Assembly: GCF_910592395.1 (NCBI RefSeq)
Contig: NC_088326.1
Span: 5,959,001 to 6,023,000 of the forward strand
DNA from: Lineus longissimus
Lineage: Eukaryota; Nemertea; Pilidiophora; Heteronemertea; Lineidae
Length of the DNA: 64,000 nucleotides
Direction of reading: 5' to 3'
The notes under the pieces are model-generated. The model did no database searches. It saw nothing but the letters and a program-made list of their open reading frames with translations, and was not told the DNA's origin. Below, piece by piece: positions 1 through 11,468 of this stretch. A program made the translations under genes and the position numbers. Position 1 is the first letter of the stretch; each line of letters starts with the position of its first letter.

Positions 1-1190
1 TAACCACCTTAGGTTCAAATGGTAGTGGATAAAACTTGGAATCAGTGAAACCATGTAACCTGTGCTAAACCATGGAATAGTCAGTACTAAACCGTGGAAT
101 CACTGTGCAAGTACCGCGTGAAATCGGGTGCGTTCCTTGCAAAATTTATACCCTTCCAACTGCCAATCTCGTCCCAGCTGACTTTATTGATAGCAATTTG
201 CCAGTAGTTCCAGAAACCACCTTTTTGTGGAGGATGACGTCATCATGGAATGCATTTAAAATGCGTTGTTGTCGTTAAAAAATAAACTTATATTCATGAC
301 GGGCCGCAATTGCAAATATCTAATGATTTCTTTTCAATGAAAGCAAAAGAAAGGTTTTGTGATTGTTTTGTATTCCATATACTATCAAAATAAAACTTTT
401 TTATTAGAAGAATCATTTTGTATATATAATGCTTTGATTAAGCTTGGTATATAGGACAAACATGTATACATGAATCACTAAAAAAAATGTGTCCGCTTAG
501 AACTGGTGACATCACGAAAATATATCTACATCCCTCGATGTGTACATGAAAATGTACGAAATCGCTCACTGTGAAGGAAATCGTTCTCATTTTTCATCTC
601 CGAACCCGGCTAAAACCTTCGGTAATAAATCTTCTTATACACTTGTCATGTTTAAGATGATGTACGGATAAGTGCCAGCCGGTACTGCATGATATAGTCA
701 ATCTTCTCTGTATCACCCTGTATGATCACACCGCTCCGTAGTTCAGTTATGCCCCGTGTGGTGGCGTAGGAAGCGGAGCGCTGATTGGTCCATCTTATGG
801 GTGTGTGGTGGGCGTGTCGTGACGTGCATGCCCATATTTAGGAGATCAGGAGGCGAGGTCTGACTGGATTGTTCTAAAATATAGATTGTTGAATCGGAAA
901 TGCGACTGATTTCTAAACTACCGTCAAATTCCGATCTGATCATGTAAAATAAGCTCCAAATATTGATTCGTAACCACCTTAGGTTCCAATGGCATTATTT
1001 CATGTTTTTATGCATTTTTAGGACTGATTCCATGGTTTAGCACAGGTTACATGGTTTCACTGATTCCAAGTTTTATCAACTACCGGTTCAAATCGCATTA
1101 TTTCATGTTTTTATGCATTTTTAGGACTGATTCCAAGGTTTATCACTGGTTTCAAGGTTTCACTGGTTCCAAGCTTTATCACCTACCATT
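1..1190. mobile_element. Inverted-repeat element with tandem right end
   Basis: A ~60-bp segment at about 21-82 (core GTGAAACCATGTAACCTGTG) recurs inverted at 1025-1084, so about 1 kb lies between inverted repeats. A short phrase (TAACCACCTTAGGTTC) stands at 1-16 and again at 971-986 in direct orientation. The right end is a ~100-bp unit present twice in tandem (about 992-1090 and 1094-1190). Nothing inside looks coding. This is inferred to be a non-autonomous DNA element; the left edge may be cut by the window start. Confidence 0.55.
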
Positions 1191-2305
1191 ATGTTGAGGT
1201 CGCTTGAATCAGCTGCACATCAGCAATATGATAAAAACTGCATTATTCTCAGGTTGCTCGAATCAGGACAACAGCATTATTCTCAGGTTGCTTGAATCAG
1301 CACAATAGCATCATGATGCGATTGTTTGAATCAGCATTGCAGCATTATGATGAGGTTGAATCAGCACACAACATTACGATCAGGTTGGTTGAATCAGCAC
1401 AGCAGCATTAATGAGGTTGCTTGAATAAGCACATCAGCATTATGATAAATCAGCATTATTCTCAGGTTGCTTGAATCAGGACAACAGCATTATTCTCAGG
1501 TTGCTTGAATCAGCACAGCTACATTATGACATGGTCGTTTGAGTCAGCACAACATCATTATGATGAGATTGTTTGAATCAGCACTGCAGCATTATGACAT
1601 GGAAGTTTGAATCAGTACAGTAGCATTATGAATAGAGAAGTTGTTTCAATCAGTGCAACATCATTATGATGAGGTTGCTTGATCAGGACAACAGCGTTAT
1701 GATATGGAAGTTTGAATCAGTACAGTAGCATTATGAATAGAGATGTTGTTTCAATCAGTACAACATCATTATGATATGGAAGTTTGAATCAGTACAGCAG
1801 CATTATGAATAGAGAGGTTGTTTCAATCAGTGCAACATCATTATGATGAGGTTGCTTGATCAGGACAACAGCATTATGACATGGAAGTTTGAATCAGTAC
1901 AGCAGCATTATGAATAGAGAGGTTGTTTCAATCAGTACAACATCATTATGATGAGGTTGCTTGATCAGGACAACAGCATTATGACATGGAAGTTTGAATC
2001 AGTACAGTAGCATTATGAATAGAGATGTTGTTTCAATCAGTACAACATCATTATGATGAGGTTGCTTGATCAGCACAACATCATTATGATATGGAAGTTT
2101 GAATCAGTACAGTAGCATTATGAATAGAGAGGTTGTTTCAATCAGTACAACATCATTATGATGAGGTTGCTTGATCAGGACAACAGCATTCTGATGAGGT
2201 TGTTTGAATCAGCACAACAACATTATGATCAGGTTGCTTGAATCAGCACAGCAGCATTGATGAGGTTGCTTAAATCAACACAACAGCATTCTGATGAGAT
2301 TGTTT
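1191..2305. repeat. ~34-bp minisatellite (first block)
   Basis: About 1.1 kb of tandem, diverged copies of a unit near 34 bp containing GCATTATGATGAGGTTG and CTTGAATCAGCACAACA. Variants of ~80 bp made of two or three units form a higher-order pattern between about 1600 and 2170. It continues after the LINE insertion at 3043. The units are contiguous without distinct spacers, so this is not a CRISPR array. Confidence 0.85.
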
Positions 2306-2312
2306 GAATTAG

Positions 2313-3042
2313 ATCATGTAGTGATTAATGAGGCTATTTCTAATATGTGCGCTAAAACAAATGAACCAATTAGTGCATTTGGGCATTGTGATATGGAGGT
2401 CAAGTACCGGTTGTTCAAAACTTATGTTATGAGTTCAGATGCTTGCGTTTTATGGGACTTCTCCGCCAGGTTTCTGAAAAGGGTCACAACTGCATGTAGG
2501 AAATGCATTAGAAAGCTGTTTACATTCCATATATATTACATTCGGCCTTGCTTCCAATGATAGGCGGTGACGTGGTCCCGGAAAAAGAGTTGTTCTCTTG
2601 ATCATTGAAATTTATTATAACTGCTCTGAAGAGTGAGAACGAACTTGTAAGAACTTGTACAACTCTTGCCATTAATGGAAGTCGATGAAATGTGGGGAGA
2701 AACGTAAATGTGATTTGTGGACAACTTGATATTAATAAGCATAACCTACTCATGGTAGACGAGATTAGGCAGCTGTATGAGGTCCAAACTAATGACACTG
2801 CGAAAGTTCTTAAAGAAATATTAATGATGAGGGACAGAGGAGATTACAGGATATTCGAAAGAAATGAAATGAAAGATGTGATTACCTGGCTGGCCTGTTC
2901 ATAATCAAATATAATGTAATCTTTGTACCCTATTGTACTTTTTCACATCGCACCAACATATATGATGTATATACGCACGCTGCACGGCATTCCACATGTG
3001 TTTTTCAATTGTACTCACTACGTGTACGAATAAATAAATAAA
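2313..3042 (+). mobile_element. 5'-truncated CR1/L2-like LINE inserted in minisatellite
   Basis: The insert carries the C-terminal part of a non-LTR reverse transcriptase. A frame from about 2313 to 2560 has the thumb-type motif VKYRLFKTYVM then WDFSARF and CRKCIRKL. A shifted frame continues from 2545 to 2904 with LPMIGGDVVPEKELF and LVRTCTTLAINGSR, ending in stop. Frameshifts and stops show it is dead. The 3' end is AATAAATAAATAAA. The 7-bp GAATTAG at 2306-2312 is repeated at 3043-3049, a clean target-site duplication within one minisatellite unit. Clade assignment (CR1/L2 group) is from motif style only. Confidence 0.8.
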
Positions 3043-3215
3043 GAATTAGCACAACAGCATTATGATGAGATTGTCTGAATTAGCAACAGCATTACGATGA
3101 GATTGTTTGAATCAGCACATCAACATTATGATCAGGTTGCTTAAATCAGCACAACAGCACTATGATCAGGTTGCTTGAATCAGCACAAAACTTGATGAGA
3201 TTGTTTCGGCACACG
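3043..3215. repeat. ~34-bp minisatellite (second block)
   Basis: Continuation of the minisatellite seen at 1191-2305, with the same GCATTATGATGAGATTGT and AATCAGCACAACA phrases. The LINE at 2313-3042 splits an originally continuous array. Confidence 0.8.
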
Positions 3216-3429
3216 TTCATGTAATATGAAGACATTACACGAGGAGAAGGATTACAGCTATTTTCCAAGAGTGCTAAGCCATGCCCCTTAATTTTTAACG
3301 TTGCTAAGCCATGCCCCTTAATTGTCTAAGTTGGTATCAAAGCAAGAAGTATCATGACATGCTAGATCTGAATAAGGAATACCTATAGTTGTTCATCAGC
3401 AAACTCGCACAGTGACGAATTTTAATTTA

Positions 3430-3835
3430 AATTTCAGACACTGGAATTGATCAAATGCCGCCATCTTGGATATCGGCATCCTGAGTTTCAGGGTTTTTCT
3501 TATACGTCATCTACTGCGTCATCTGGCCTAATAAGTGCAGCTTCTTTCATAAAACGGTTTATTCTATCAATAAATAACCAAATATGATATTTGTAAATTA
3601 AACCTCACACTTGTTGGTCAGTGTTAATATATATATATAGGTGCTTTTATGGAGAACTATAAATGTCGCGTAGGGCATCATCCAATTTTGCGGCCTCCGT
3701 GGTGATGCGATAGCCTCTTTGAAAATCGAAAAATACATTCCTTTTCCATATCCGCGGTACTGCTTTTCAAGATGATGGCAACTTGCTAGTACTAGAGGCG
3801 TTGTGAGGAACGAAATCAGCGCCTCTAGTGTAAAG
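3430..3835. repeat. Dispersed repeat, copy A (empty site for telomeric MITE)
   Basis: This stretch is homologous to 8650-9195. Shared phrases include TGGAATTGATCAA, AACCAAATATGAT, GTGGTGATGCGATAGCCTC and the end GGAACGAAATCAGCGCCTC. Copy A reads straight through CTAGAGGCGTTGTGAGGAAC, where copy B carries a 150-bp insertion. No coding content is visible. Confidence 0.75.
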
Positions 3836-4985
3836 GTTGCTTCAACAGGCTAAATCTAGCTAACAGTTCATGCGCCCGAGTTTTAAACAGGAGGCGAGAA
3901 GTTGGCTTATACGTTTTTGGGGGCGTTTTTTTTTTGGGGGGGGGAAGTTCTTTGGCACAAAAAAACAATATCATAAGATGACAAGCCATTTGGCGACAAG
4001 GACTCACTTTGGTGGATAGTTCATTGTTGCTTCAGATGGTGACCTTGACAACAGTGGTATTGAGTCGCCTGCTTTCTGTGGCTAGGAATGATCGAGGCCA
4101 ATATTTTTTTGTGTAGTATTGGGACATCTAGAAAACATCGTCGATTACTCATGCTCAATATCAATCGGTGGTGGATCATTTTGAGGGTTGCGCATTAAGT
4201 ACTAGTCGCCCCCCCCCCCTTCCCTTCCCAGAGCAATAATGTATTGTGCTTAACTCAGCCCAAGTTTAGCTGGTCCTAGAGATGGCCGGAAAACCACATA
4301 TTTTACACTTATGAATCAAATTATTTCTTGGTCAGGGCCGTCGTACCACCTCGGTTTCAAAGATGGCACCTTCACTGATTCCCACCCCTTCTAAAGATTT
4401 CTGGATCCGCAACTCTCAATAATTTCTAATTTTTAATGCATGATATATCCCCGAGGATATACCACACCTATTGAATTTTCAAATGTTATGAAACAGCATA
4501 TAGGACTTCACTCGCCTAACAGGAGAAAAAAGATTTTTTTCAGACTAAGAATGCATCACCCTTGAGTGCGGTAACCGATGTATCACTACTATAATAGACG
4601 CAGAGGTGATAGTCTCCGTCAGTTTAGATCGTCAGTATGTGTCTCTTACTGCTAACAATCATAGATTTTTAAATCTATGCTTGTTACTTAGAGTATAAGC
4701 CAGACAGATAAACAGTTATGTTACTACTCCATTTGTTGTCGTCTGCTAGCACTATGGTAACTACAGGACACTGTCCAAATGCAATCCTTGATGTTGAAAA
4801 GGCCTGAAGAATCTGGTGAGGATAGTACCTAGCCGATCACAAATACCAGCAATCCGTCCTCAAAACACAACAATGCTAAGTAATGCTAAGAAAGGTCAGA
4901 AACTGTATTAGTGACTTAAGAGACCACCACCGCCTGCCTATCCACAATACCCTATGAACAATGCGACGAGCGCGATTCGATTACA
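3836..4985. other. No recognisable gene
   Basis: About 1.15 kb with no convincing reading frame, splice-bounded exon or RNA gene. It holds two homopolymer tracts (T9G10 near 3927-3945 and a C-run near 4208-4220). It would be intron if the class C receptor exon at 6312-6540 belongs to a gene running off the left edge. Confidence 0.5.
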
Positions 4986-4990
4986 AATGT

Positions 4991-5859
4991 GCATGCTATT
5001 TATATGGGCCGTGAAAACCGCAAAAAATATGTACATGTTTTTGTAAGCGGTCGTCGCTCGCGCAAACTTGTCTTGCATGTTTTTGTGAAAGAGGACGTCG
5101 AAGAACGCGGTCGTATATCAAAACAGACGTTGGGTGGCGCTCGCGCAAACTTCCCTCACATGTGTTTGTGAAAGAGGACGTCGAAGAACGCGGTCGTATA
5201 AAAAAACAGACGTTTGGTGGCGCTCGAGACGGGTCATCCTATTTAGCGTCCAGTGGCGACCAGTGGCGTCCAACGCGAAATAATAGGGTGTATATGGTTA
5301 AAAATGTTTTCAAGCTCCTAAAACACTTTCAATAAACAAGATTTAGAAGTTTGGTGGAGTTTGCAAACCTAGTTTTTGAATAATCATCACCAGAAAACGA
5401 TCTTAGTATGCCAACCTGATGCCAGATCCCGATTCCGCTTTTTCTATAAACCCAAGGAACGGCAGCTAAAACAAACACGGCGTCCAGTACTTTTGCTGGA
5501 CGCATACTAAGATCGTGAAAGTGCTTTAGCAGCTTGAAAACATTTTTAACCATATACACCCTATTATTTCGCGTTGGACGCCAATGGTCGCCACTGGACG
5601 CTAAATAGGATGACCCGTCTCGAGCGCCACCCAACGTCTTTTTTTTTATACGACCGCGTTCTTCGACGTCCTCTTTCACAAACACATGTGAGGGAAGTTT
5701 GCGCGAGCGCCACCCAACGTCTGTTTTGATATTCGACCGCGTTCTTCGACGTCCTCTTTCACAAAAACATGCAAGAGAAGTTTGCGCGAGCGACGACCGC
5801 TTACAAAAACATGTACATATTTTTTGCGGTTTTCACGGCCCATATATTTACAGACATGC
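4991..5859. mobile_element. Foldback element with ~340-bp inverted arms
   Basis: Bases 4991-5330 are repeated inverted at 5516-5859 with high identity, so the transcript or single strand would form a ~340-bp hairpin around a ~185-bp loop. Each arm contains two tandem copies of a ~75-bp unit (core GAAAGAGGACGTCGAAGAAC). Inside the loop a 15-bp pair (ACGATCTTAGTATGC) near 5398 and 5502 extends the folding. Frames of 60-118 codons on either strand are translations of this repeat and not genes. It is like foldback (FB-type) elements; no transposase or clear target duplication is seen. Confidence 0.8.
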
Positions 5860-6311
5860 TTCCTGTTGATACCCTCAAACTCAATAGTCACCTTTCTGCG
5901 CGTATACATCCAATGCATAACTTACCACATTCAGTGAATCCGCACCACAAAATGTCATGCTCGCCACAGGTGGCTATTTTATCATCTCTTTGTATAAGGC
6001 ATGTACACTAGCATTGACCACAGCTGCACCCTGCTTCTAGGTTCGATTTCCAAAAGTGCGAAAACACATATTTGTGGACATTGAAGTTCATTTCTGATTC
6101 AACGAGACAGCACTAGACATCACCACAAACACATTGATACCTCTTGCACGAATTTTGGTTAAGCCATCGCCAAGAAATCGGGTCGACAAAAGATAGCCTG
6201 CAGAGATTTAATAGATCACTCAGCCAAGTGAGTCAATAACAATGAGGAAGACGTAAGATACGACCCCCACATTCACTAGTCCTTTCGATGAACCTTAGAG
6301 TATGAACTTAC

Positions 6312-6540
6312 CTTTTGGATTGAATTCTGTGCAGGCAGTGTTATTTTCATTCCTCCCAGTATGCACAGGAAAGATTCCGCCAATGATATAGTCCCCATCA
6401 AGAAAAGCTCTCTTCGAGCTCAAAGTTCGTCTAGAGCGATACTCGTCAGCACCTGGACCCAGTTGCCCCTTAAGTAGTTGGCAAAATAATATCAGCACCA
6501 GAAAAATTGTAGTCAATTGATAATCCGGTAATTGGGTCAT
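6312..6540 (-). CDS. Class C GPCR first coding exon (partial gene)
   Basis: A start codon at 6540 opens a frame with an N-terminal hydrophobic signal peptide (about residues 10-25, TIFLVLILFCQLL). A region at residues 48-60 reads GDYIIGGIFPVH, the strand that opens the ligand-binding Venus-flytrap domain of metabotropic glutamate, calcium-sensing and related class C receptors. A cysteine and the phrase CTEFNPKG follow. The coding sequence meets a good donor, AAAAG|GTAAGTTC, at 6312/6311 in phase 1. Such receptors act at the plasma membrane as obligate dimers. The remaining exons should lie at lower coordinates; none is recognisable in 1-6300, so either the first intron exceeds 6.3 kb or this is an orphan exon. 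Subfamily is undetermined. Confidence 0.6.
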
Positions 6541-8640
6541 TTTGTAGAAAGTGGTACGACCGTCTTATTCGTTCGAGCAGTGTATTACGTAATTTTCTTC
6601 TCACTTTGTGATCGTCTTTGCCTCTCTCATCTCATCTGATTAAAAAGAGAAAAATAGTTTGCAATAGAAAATTAGATTCTTTCTGGGGGGGGGGGGGGGG
6701 GATGCGCTCGACCAAGTATCTTTTAAAATCAGTTCAAATCGATAGATGGCCAGATGAGAAGTGAGTTACATTTATATCCCGTTCTCCAAACTTTTAACAA
6801 CAAGAAACATAATAAATAATCTAGGTTTGGCCACATTGTGCAATCAACCAGTAATGTTGAAACCAACCAGTTATGGCCAAATCAACGAACTAACACCCAA
6901 ACATCTGACCATCTGGCCAGTGAGTTCCATATTCTTTCTGACCACCAGTAACCACGGTGGCAAAAGGAATCGGTTTGCCTCAAACTCGCCCCAGTGCCAA
7001 AATTAAACAAGAGGCCCAAGGGCCTGGCGCTCAGCTGAGTTAATATCATTAATATCTTCCCGGTGTTTAGTTCATTATGCATGAAAATGGCATGCTCCAT
7101 GGTATTTGATATCCTTTTGCGTTCACTACGGTACCAATGTTTTTGGTTGACATAATTATGTCACTGTTCATTCCTCAATCCTGACCATAATTCGGGTGAA
7201 ATCATCGTATGAAAATATTTACCGAAACATGAAGTTTATGCCATGAATGAGGATCCTCATTGTCATAGCCTCGTTTACAAGTACGAAGTATTTTCCCGCG
7301 AATATTCAAAACTGCTTGGCTCCTTGCCAGTTAGATAACATGTGACTATACACAAAATAGAAAACTTTGATGGAAATTGTAAATCATTTTTTTATCTATC
7401 AGGGGAAACAAGCTTATGATGATCAAATAAATCATTCATGAGAAATCGTTTTGTTGCTGAAGCTTGCATGACGAAGTTAATGCTAAACCTTTTCTTGTGC
7501 TCTACTGCGCCACCGTAGTTTTCTATTTAGACCAGCGATGACGTCATTTCTGGTGATTCCCTACGTTGTCCAATGAGCGCTTTTTAAGATGTGCCATTTG
7601 GTATTGAACAGTATGCAATGTATTTTTTCAGCGCTGCCAGTTGCCGAACAGAATGCCGTAGCTCCCTCAATTTCCAATCAATTTTTATGGGAGTGACATT
7701 ATTGTATTGCTTAGAATGTCTACCTTTTACTCATGAAAGAATCGTAGAACTAAGACTTAATAGGCGAACAGAATCATGCCGATTCACTGCACATACTGTG
7801 GGAATTCTCCACTTCAAAATACATCGGCGATGTCATCGCGAACAGAGCATGCACTTCCGATATCGTTTTCACAGAAATGTGGCCAAATTTTCAAGAACTA
7901 ATTTCTGAAAGTAGTCCCTAAAGACCTTATGACTACCACTGAAACGAACTAGTGATAATATCGCCTACCAGACTACTTTTTAAGCAGAAAATTGGGTACT
8001 TGAGTGTCATTGAGCTCCAGGATGCCGCCATTTTGTCTCCGCTTCGGTATTTCGTAGGCCGCTTATAATGCACCTTCTCAATTAAAACCAACATAATAAG
8101 GCCTTACATCGTTGATTGAATAGGAACACCACACAAAACACAATAAAGTGGGGGTACAATCGATTACGAAGCTGAAGTGAACAGTGATTTATTCCTGGAG
8201 CTACTGCTTTTGTTGTGTAGCTGCCATGTTTTGAGAACTGGCAAATAGGAGACTTCATTGATGGCTGACGTCATCGGGCGGGAATTTGAATCGGCAGAAA
8301 TAATTAAAAGGCAGGTAGCGCCCTCTCCTGTTAAAATTTTGCACTTTTTCTCAATAAAGTAGATTTTCAAAAATTTTATCTTAATATTAGAGCATATTTC
8401 GACTAATTCTGCTGCTCCTAGGCCGATATAGGCCAGTTTCCTTCATGCACTCTCGCTCGCAGGAAGTAGGTCGAATGGCGACAAATTTTGTTTTGAAAGT
8501 AAAGTTTGACCAGAAGTATCCAGAAATGCAAAATTGAAATCTCTAGGTCTTACGGTTACAAAATGCCCAATTTTGTCCACAGAGGATGGACAGACACCAA
8601 ACGAATAGCTATTAGAAAAGCTCTGCTGACTTTGTCAGCT
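6541..8640. other. No recognisable gene; possible receptor upstream region
   Basis: About 2.1 kb just 5' of the class C receptor exon. I see no conserved reading frame and no clear TATA box. A 17-base G run sits at 6685-6701. Short frames here (60-105 codons) lack recognisable motifs. Confidence 0.45.
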
Positions 8641-8649
8641 GAGCTAAAA

Positions 8650-9195
8650 ATACAGACACTGGAATTGATCAATTGCCGCCATCCAGAGATTCAGGGTTTT
8701 GACAATCCTCATAAACTGTGTGGCCATTTCAGACTGTAAATCTTATTGAGGCTGATAAGTGCCACTTTCTCTCATAAAACAGTGTGTTTTATTAACAGAT
8801 AACCAAATATGATCTTTATAAGTAAAATTTGACACTCACTGGTTGGTCTCAAGATGATTGCATTGAGAACTACATACGCAGCGTATGGCAGCAATAATTT
8901 TCGCGGTCTTTGTGGTGATGCGATAGCCTCACAGCAATAAGAAAGAGTCTTTCCTGATCTACATCCGCGGTACTCCTTTTCAAGATGGTGGCAACTTACT
9001 AGTTCTAGAGGTGTTGCACTAGTGTCCAGTGCCAAATCGTCGGAGCCAATCAGATTGCTGGGTTAGGGGTTAGGGTTAGGTTTAAGGTTAGGTTTAGGTT
9101 TAGACATATATTAGTGTATACAATATATGCAATAGCCGTCCGACGATTTGGCACGCGACGGACCTCTTGTAAGGAACGAAATCAGCGCCTCTAGT
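8650..9195. repeat. Dispersed repeat, copy B (carries telomeric MITE)
   Basis: Homologue of 3430-3835 in the same orientation. It differs mainly by the 150-bp insertion at 9017-9166. The sequence left of the insert (CTAGAGGTGTTG) and right of it (TTGTAAGGAACGAAATCAGC) matches the uninterrupted CTAGAGGCGTTGTGAGGAACG of copy A. Confidence 0.75.
9017..9166. mobile_element. MITE with telomere-like TTAGGG core, copy 1
   Basis: A 150-bp insert bounded by near-perfect inverted ends (left TGTCCAGTGCCAAATCGTCGG, right its complement with minor changes). Between them lies a degenerate telomeric array (GGGTTAGGGGTTAGGGTTAGG then AGGTTTAGG variants). The flanks TTG at 9014-9016 and 9167-9169 look like a 3-bp target duplication. 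Copy A of the host repeat (3808 region) shows the unoccupied site. A second copy is at 11469-11622. Confidence 0.8.
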
Positions 9196-9408
9196 GCCTC
9201 AATATGGATTTGCCAAAGAAAAATACATGTTTACCTGGAGAGAAAATGACGATGGACCTTGTTTCTATTGTGTTGTAATAATATCCTAACCTTGGTATTT
9301 TGTCAATGGGGCGAAGGACACAACTTGTCTTCATCGTCAGTCTGAAAATCAGCCAAAATCTACATAATACGCATGTTTCTTGGTGACCCTATGGGGAACA
9401 TTTGCCCC

Positions 9409-9409
<1 letters not shown>

Positions 9410-9440
<31 letters not shown>
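9410..9440. repeat. 31-base poly(C) tract
   Basis: An uninterrupted run of 31 C on the plus strand, the longest of at least eight G/C homopolymers in the window. The other long ones are at 6685-6701, 10214-10233, 20240-20255 and 56229-56254. Confidence 0.95.
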
Positions 9441-9441
<1 letters not shown>

Positions 9442-9779
9442 CCGCTCACCTCTAGATAAATGGTCAGGAGTAATGTCCTGAAACATCTTCCCGAAAACAT
9501 CAGCGTTTTCTCATAGTTCGTGTATGGTATCTCTGCCGACCGAGCTGCAACTGATGAACGCGCCCCCTCAAAGATACCTTTTTATGATGTTTTTTTAGTG
9601 AAACTGAAAGGATTTTAGTGGTGGAACAATAGACGTTATGTCAAGATGAACGTGCATTGCCTGTGAAAAGGGCACAACAAAATGGCCAAAATGGGTTCTC
9701 GCAAACCATCTATATACTCCATAATGCTCAATTAACTCATAGTTTTGTGTTTGTGTCAATAATGTGGGTTGGTCATGAC

Positions 9780-10602
9780 CTACATGTACAGTCCTACCCG
9801 AGAGTAAATGTTCACAGGTTTGTTTTCATATCACAGAGATAGAATAAGATAATTGAATGCAGTTTTCAGCAGAGAAGGGTATATCTAGTTGGCCACGTAT
9901 ATGTTGTATTTTGGGCCCAGCTAATCCTGTCTCTTCATTATGTAACAGGCAATTCTAAAAATGCCCAAAGAGTAACTTTTTTATTTTATTTTATTTTCGT
10001 TCTTTTTCACAACGTATGGGTGAACTATGATGCAACAAAGGGTTTTTTTGCTTTCATTACTAGAAAATTCTTGCTAAATTCTTCAATTTGAAGATTAGTT
10101 TTAGCTCGCTACAGGGGAGTATTTTTTCAGACAGCTGATGACCTTTTAGAACACTCCTCATGGGCAGCAATGCAGTCAGTCCGGGCCAACTCAGCTCAGA
10201 CATGAAGGATTGTGGGGGGGGGGGGGGGGGGGGTCTTTATCAAATATTATGGAAGAGATTAAAAAATAACATAAACATCATAAGTAAAAATGTGCATTTG
10301 TCATGACTATCGAACACATTCTATGGTATTGCAAGTGCCAACAAATGATTGTCATAAGCACACCTTTTTGAAAAAGCACATGAAATAAAAAAAGCGATTT
10401 TTGAACCTTTTTAGAAATGTTTCTTACATACGTAATGAAGGGATGGAATAAGGTGCATCCAAATACAATATATATATATATAACCAACTAAATATACCAT
10501 AACACTCTGCTGAAAACCGCATTCAAATATCTTATGTCTGTGATATTTTGAAAAAAGGTGGACATTTACTTTCTGGAAGGACTGTACCACCAAGTACATG
10601 TA
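9780..10602. mobile_element. Inverted-repeat element, ~110-bp arms
   Basis: The segment at about 9780-9890 (ACATGTACAGTCCT, AGTAAATGTTCAC, GCAGTTTTCAGCAGAG) recurs inverted at about 10488-10602. The ~600 bp between arms is AT-rich with a 20-base G run (10214-10233) and no coding signature. Inferred to be a non-autonomous DNA element, with edges approximate. Confidence 0.55.
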
Positions 10603-11014
10603 TGTATATTGCCAGGTTACAACAGGGTCCACCGCCAGGGATTTGAAGTGAAACATGGATTTGCCTGCCTGATCTACCCCAAGATGTCGGCGCTAAACGT
10701 GATTCACGTTGTCACCTGTTTTCAACATGCAGGCTACAAATGATCTGAATATGTTGTGGGATAGAGTACGCCTACCTGACCATATAAACCCAATTCTAAA
10801 TGTTTTCCAGTGGTGAGTAAATGAGATAGAGGGGTTCGAATTTTGTTAATGACTTCATCATTGGACGACGAATGGAGCTCTGTACAGTATATACATTACA
10901 AGCATCAATCATGCTTCACTTGTTATGAGTCAACTGACTGGTTGAAAACACGAACTGAGGGTGAAAAGTGACAACGTGTTCTTTCTTCTTGTTACGCATC
11001 AAAGGTGAACAATA

Positions 11015-11141
11015 GGGAGTTTTCGCAAAGTCTCCGAAACGTAGACGCAAACGCCTATATCATTGTTCGACTTCGTTATCAGTAGGTCAAATAATAGGAT
11101 AGGCGTTAAGGTAGGCGTTTCGGGGATTTGCGAAAACTACC
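11015..11141. mobile_element. Short MITE, 127 bp
   Basis: Ends are inverted copies of each other: GGGAGTTTTCGCAAAG with CCGAAACG on the left, and CGTTTCGGGGATTTGCG then AAAACTACC on the right. The internal GCCTATATC and GGATAGGCG also pair. The whole unit can fold into one hairpin. No target duplication is obvious. Confidence 0.6.
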
Positions 11142-11179
11142 GCAGTCCATATTAAGCAACTGATATAATCGCGGCCTGT

Positions 11180-11352
11180 GAACCGGTGTGACAGCGGATA
11201 TAGTCCCCCTGGAATCATAGTCCGGTAGCATTGTATTTGATCAATTAAGCAGCATGATCTATTGTACCGCTAACCCTAACCAAAACATTTAGCAATGCGG
11301 GCTATTGTTACACGGACTATCAGCCCTAGGACTACTATCCCTTGCACACCGG
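11180..11352. mobile_element. Short MITE, 173 bp, CCTGT duplication
   Basis: About 45-bp imperfect inverted ends, left starting GAACCGGTGTG and containing ATAGTCC twice, right ending CACACCGG with the complementary GGACTAT motifs. CCTGT at 11175-11179 and 11353-11357 is a plausible 5-bp target duplication. Confidence 0.6.
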
Positions 11353-11468
11353 CCTGTCAGAAGTCAGAGTCTAAGACTTCTCTATTTTAGTACGACCAAT
11401 TGATTGTGACTAGATATTGCTGGAATGGACAGCTAGGATTACCGGGATTGATTGGCAGCTGATATATA

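Noticed and set aside
1191-2305. Regular repeat resembling a CRISPR array
   Set aside because: Units are contiguous and diverged with no unique spacers, and the context is an animal genome. It is a minisatellite.
5329-5918. Frames of 118 and 80 codons on the minus strand
   Set aside because: They translate the foldback element's inverted arms; the same peptide appears from the other arm on the plus strand.
6030-6060. B-box-like AGGTTCGATTTCC
   Set aside because: No A box upstream and no stem pairing, so not a tRNA or a definable SINE.
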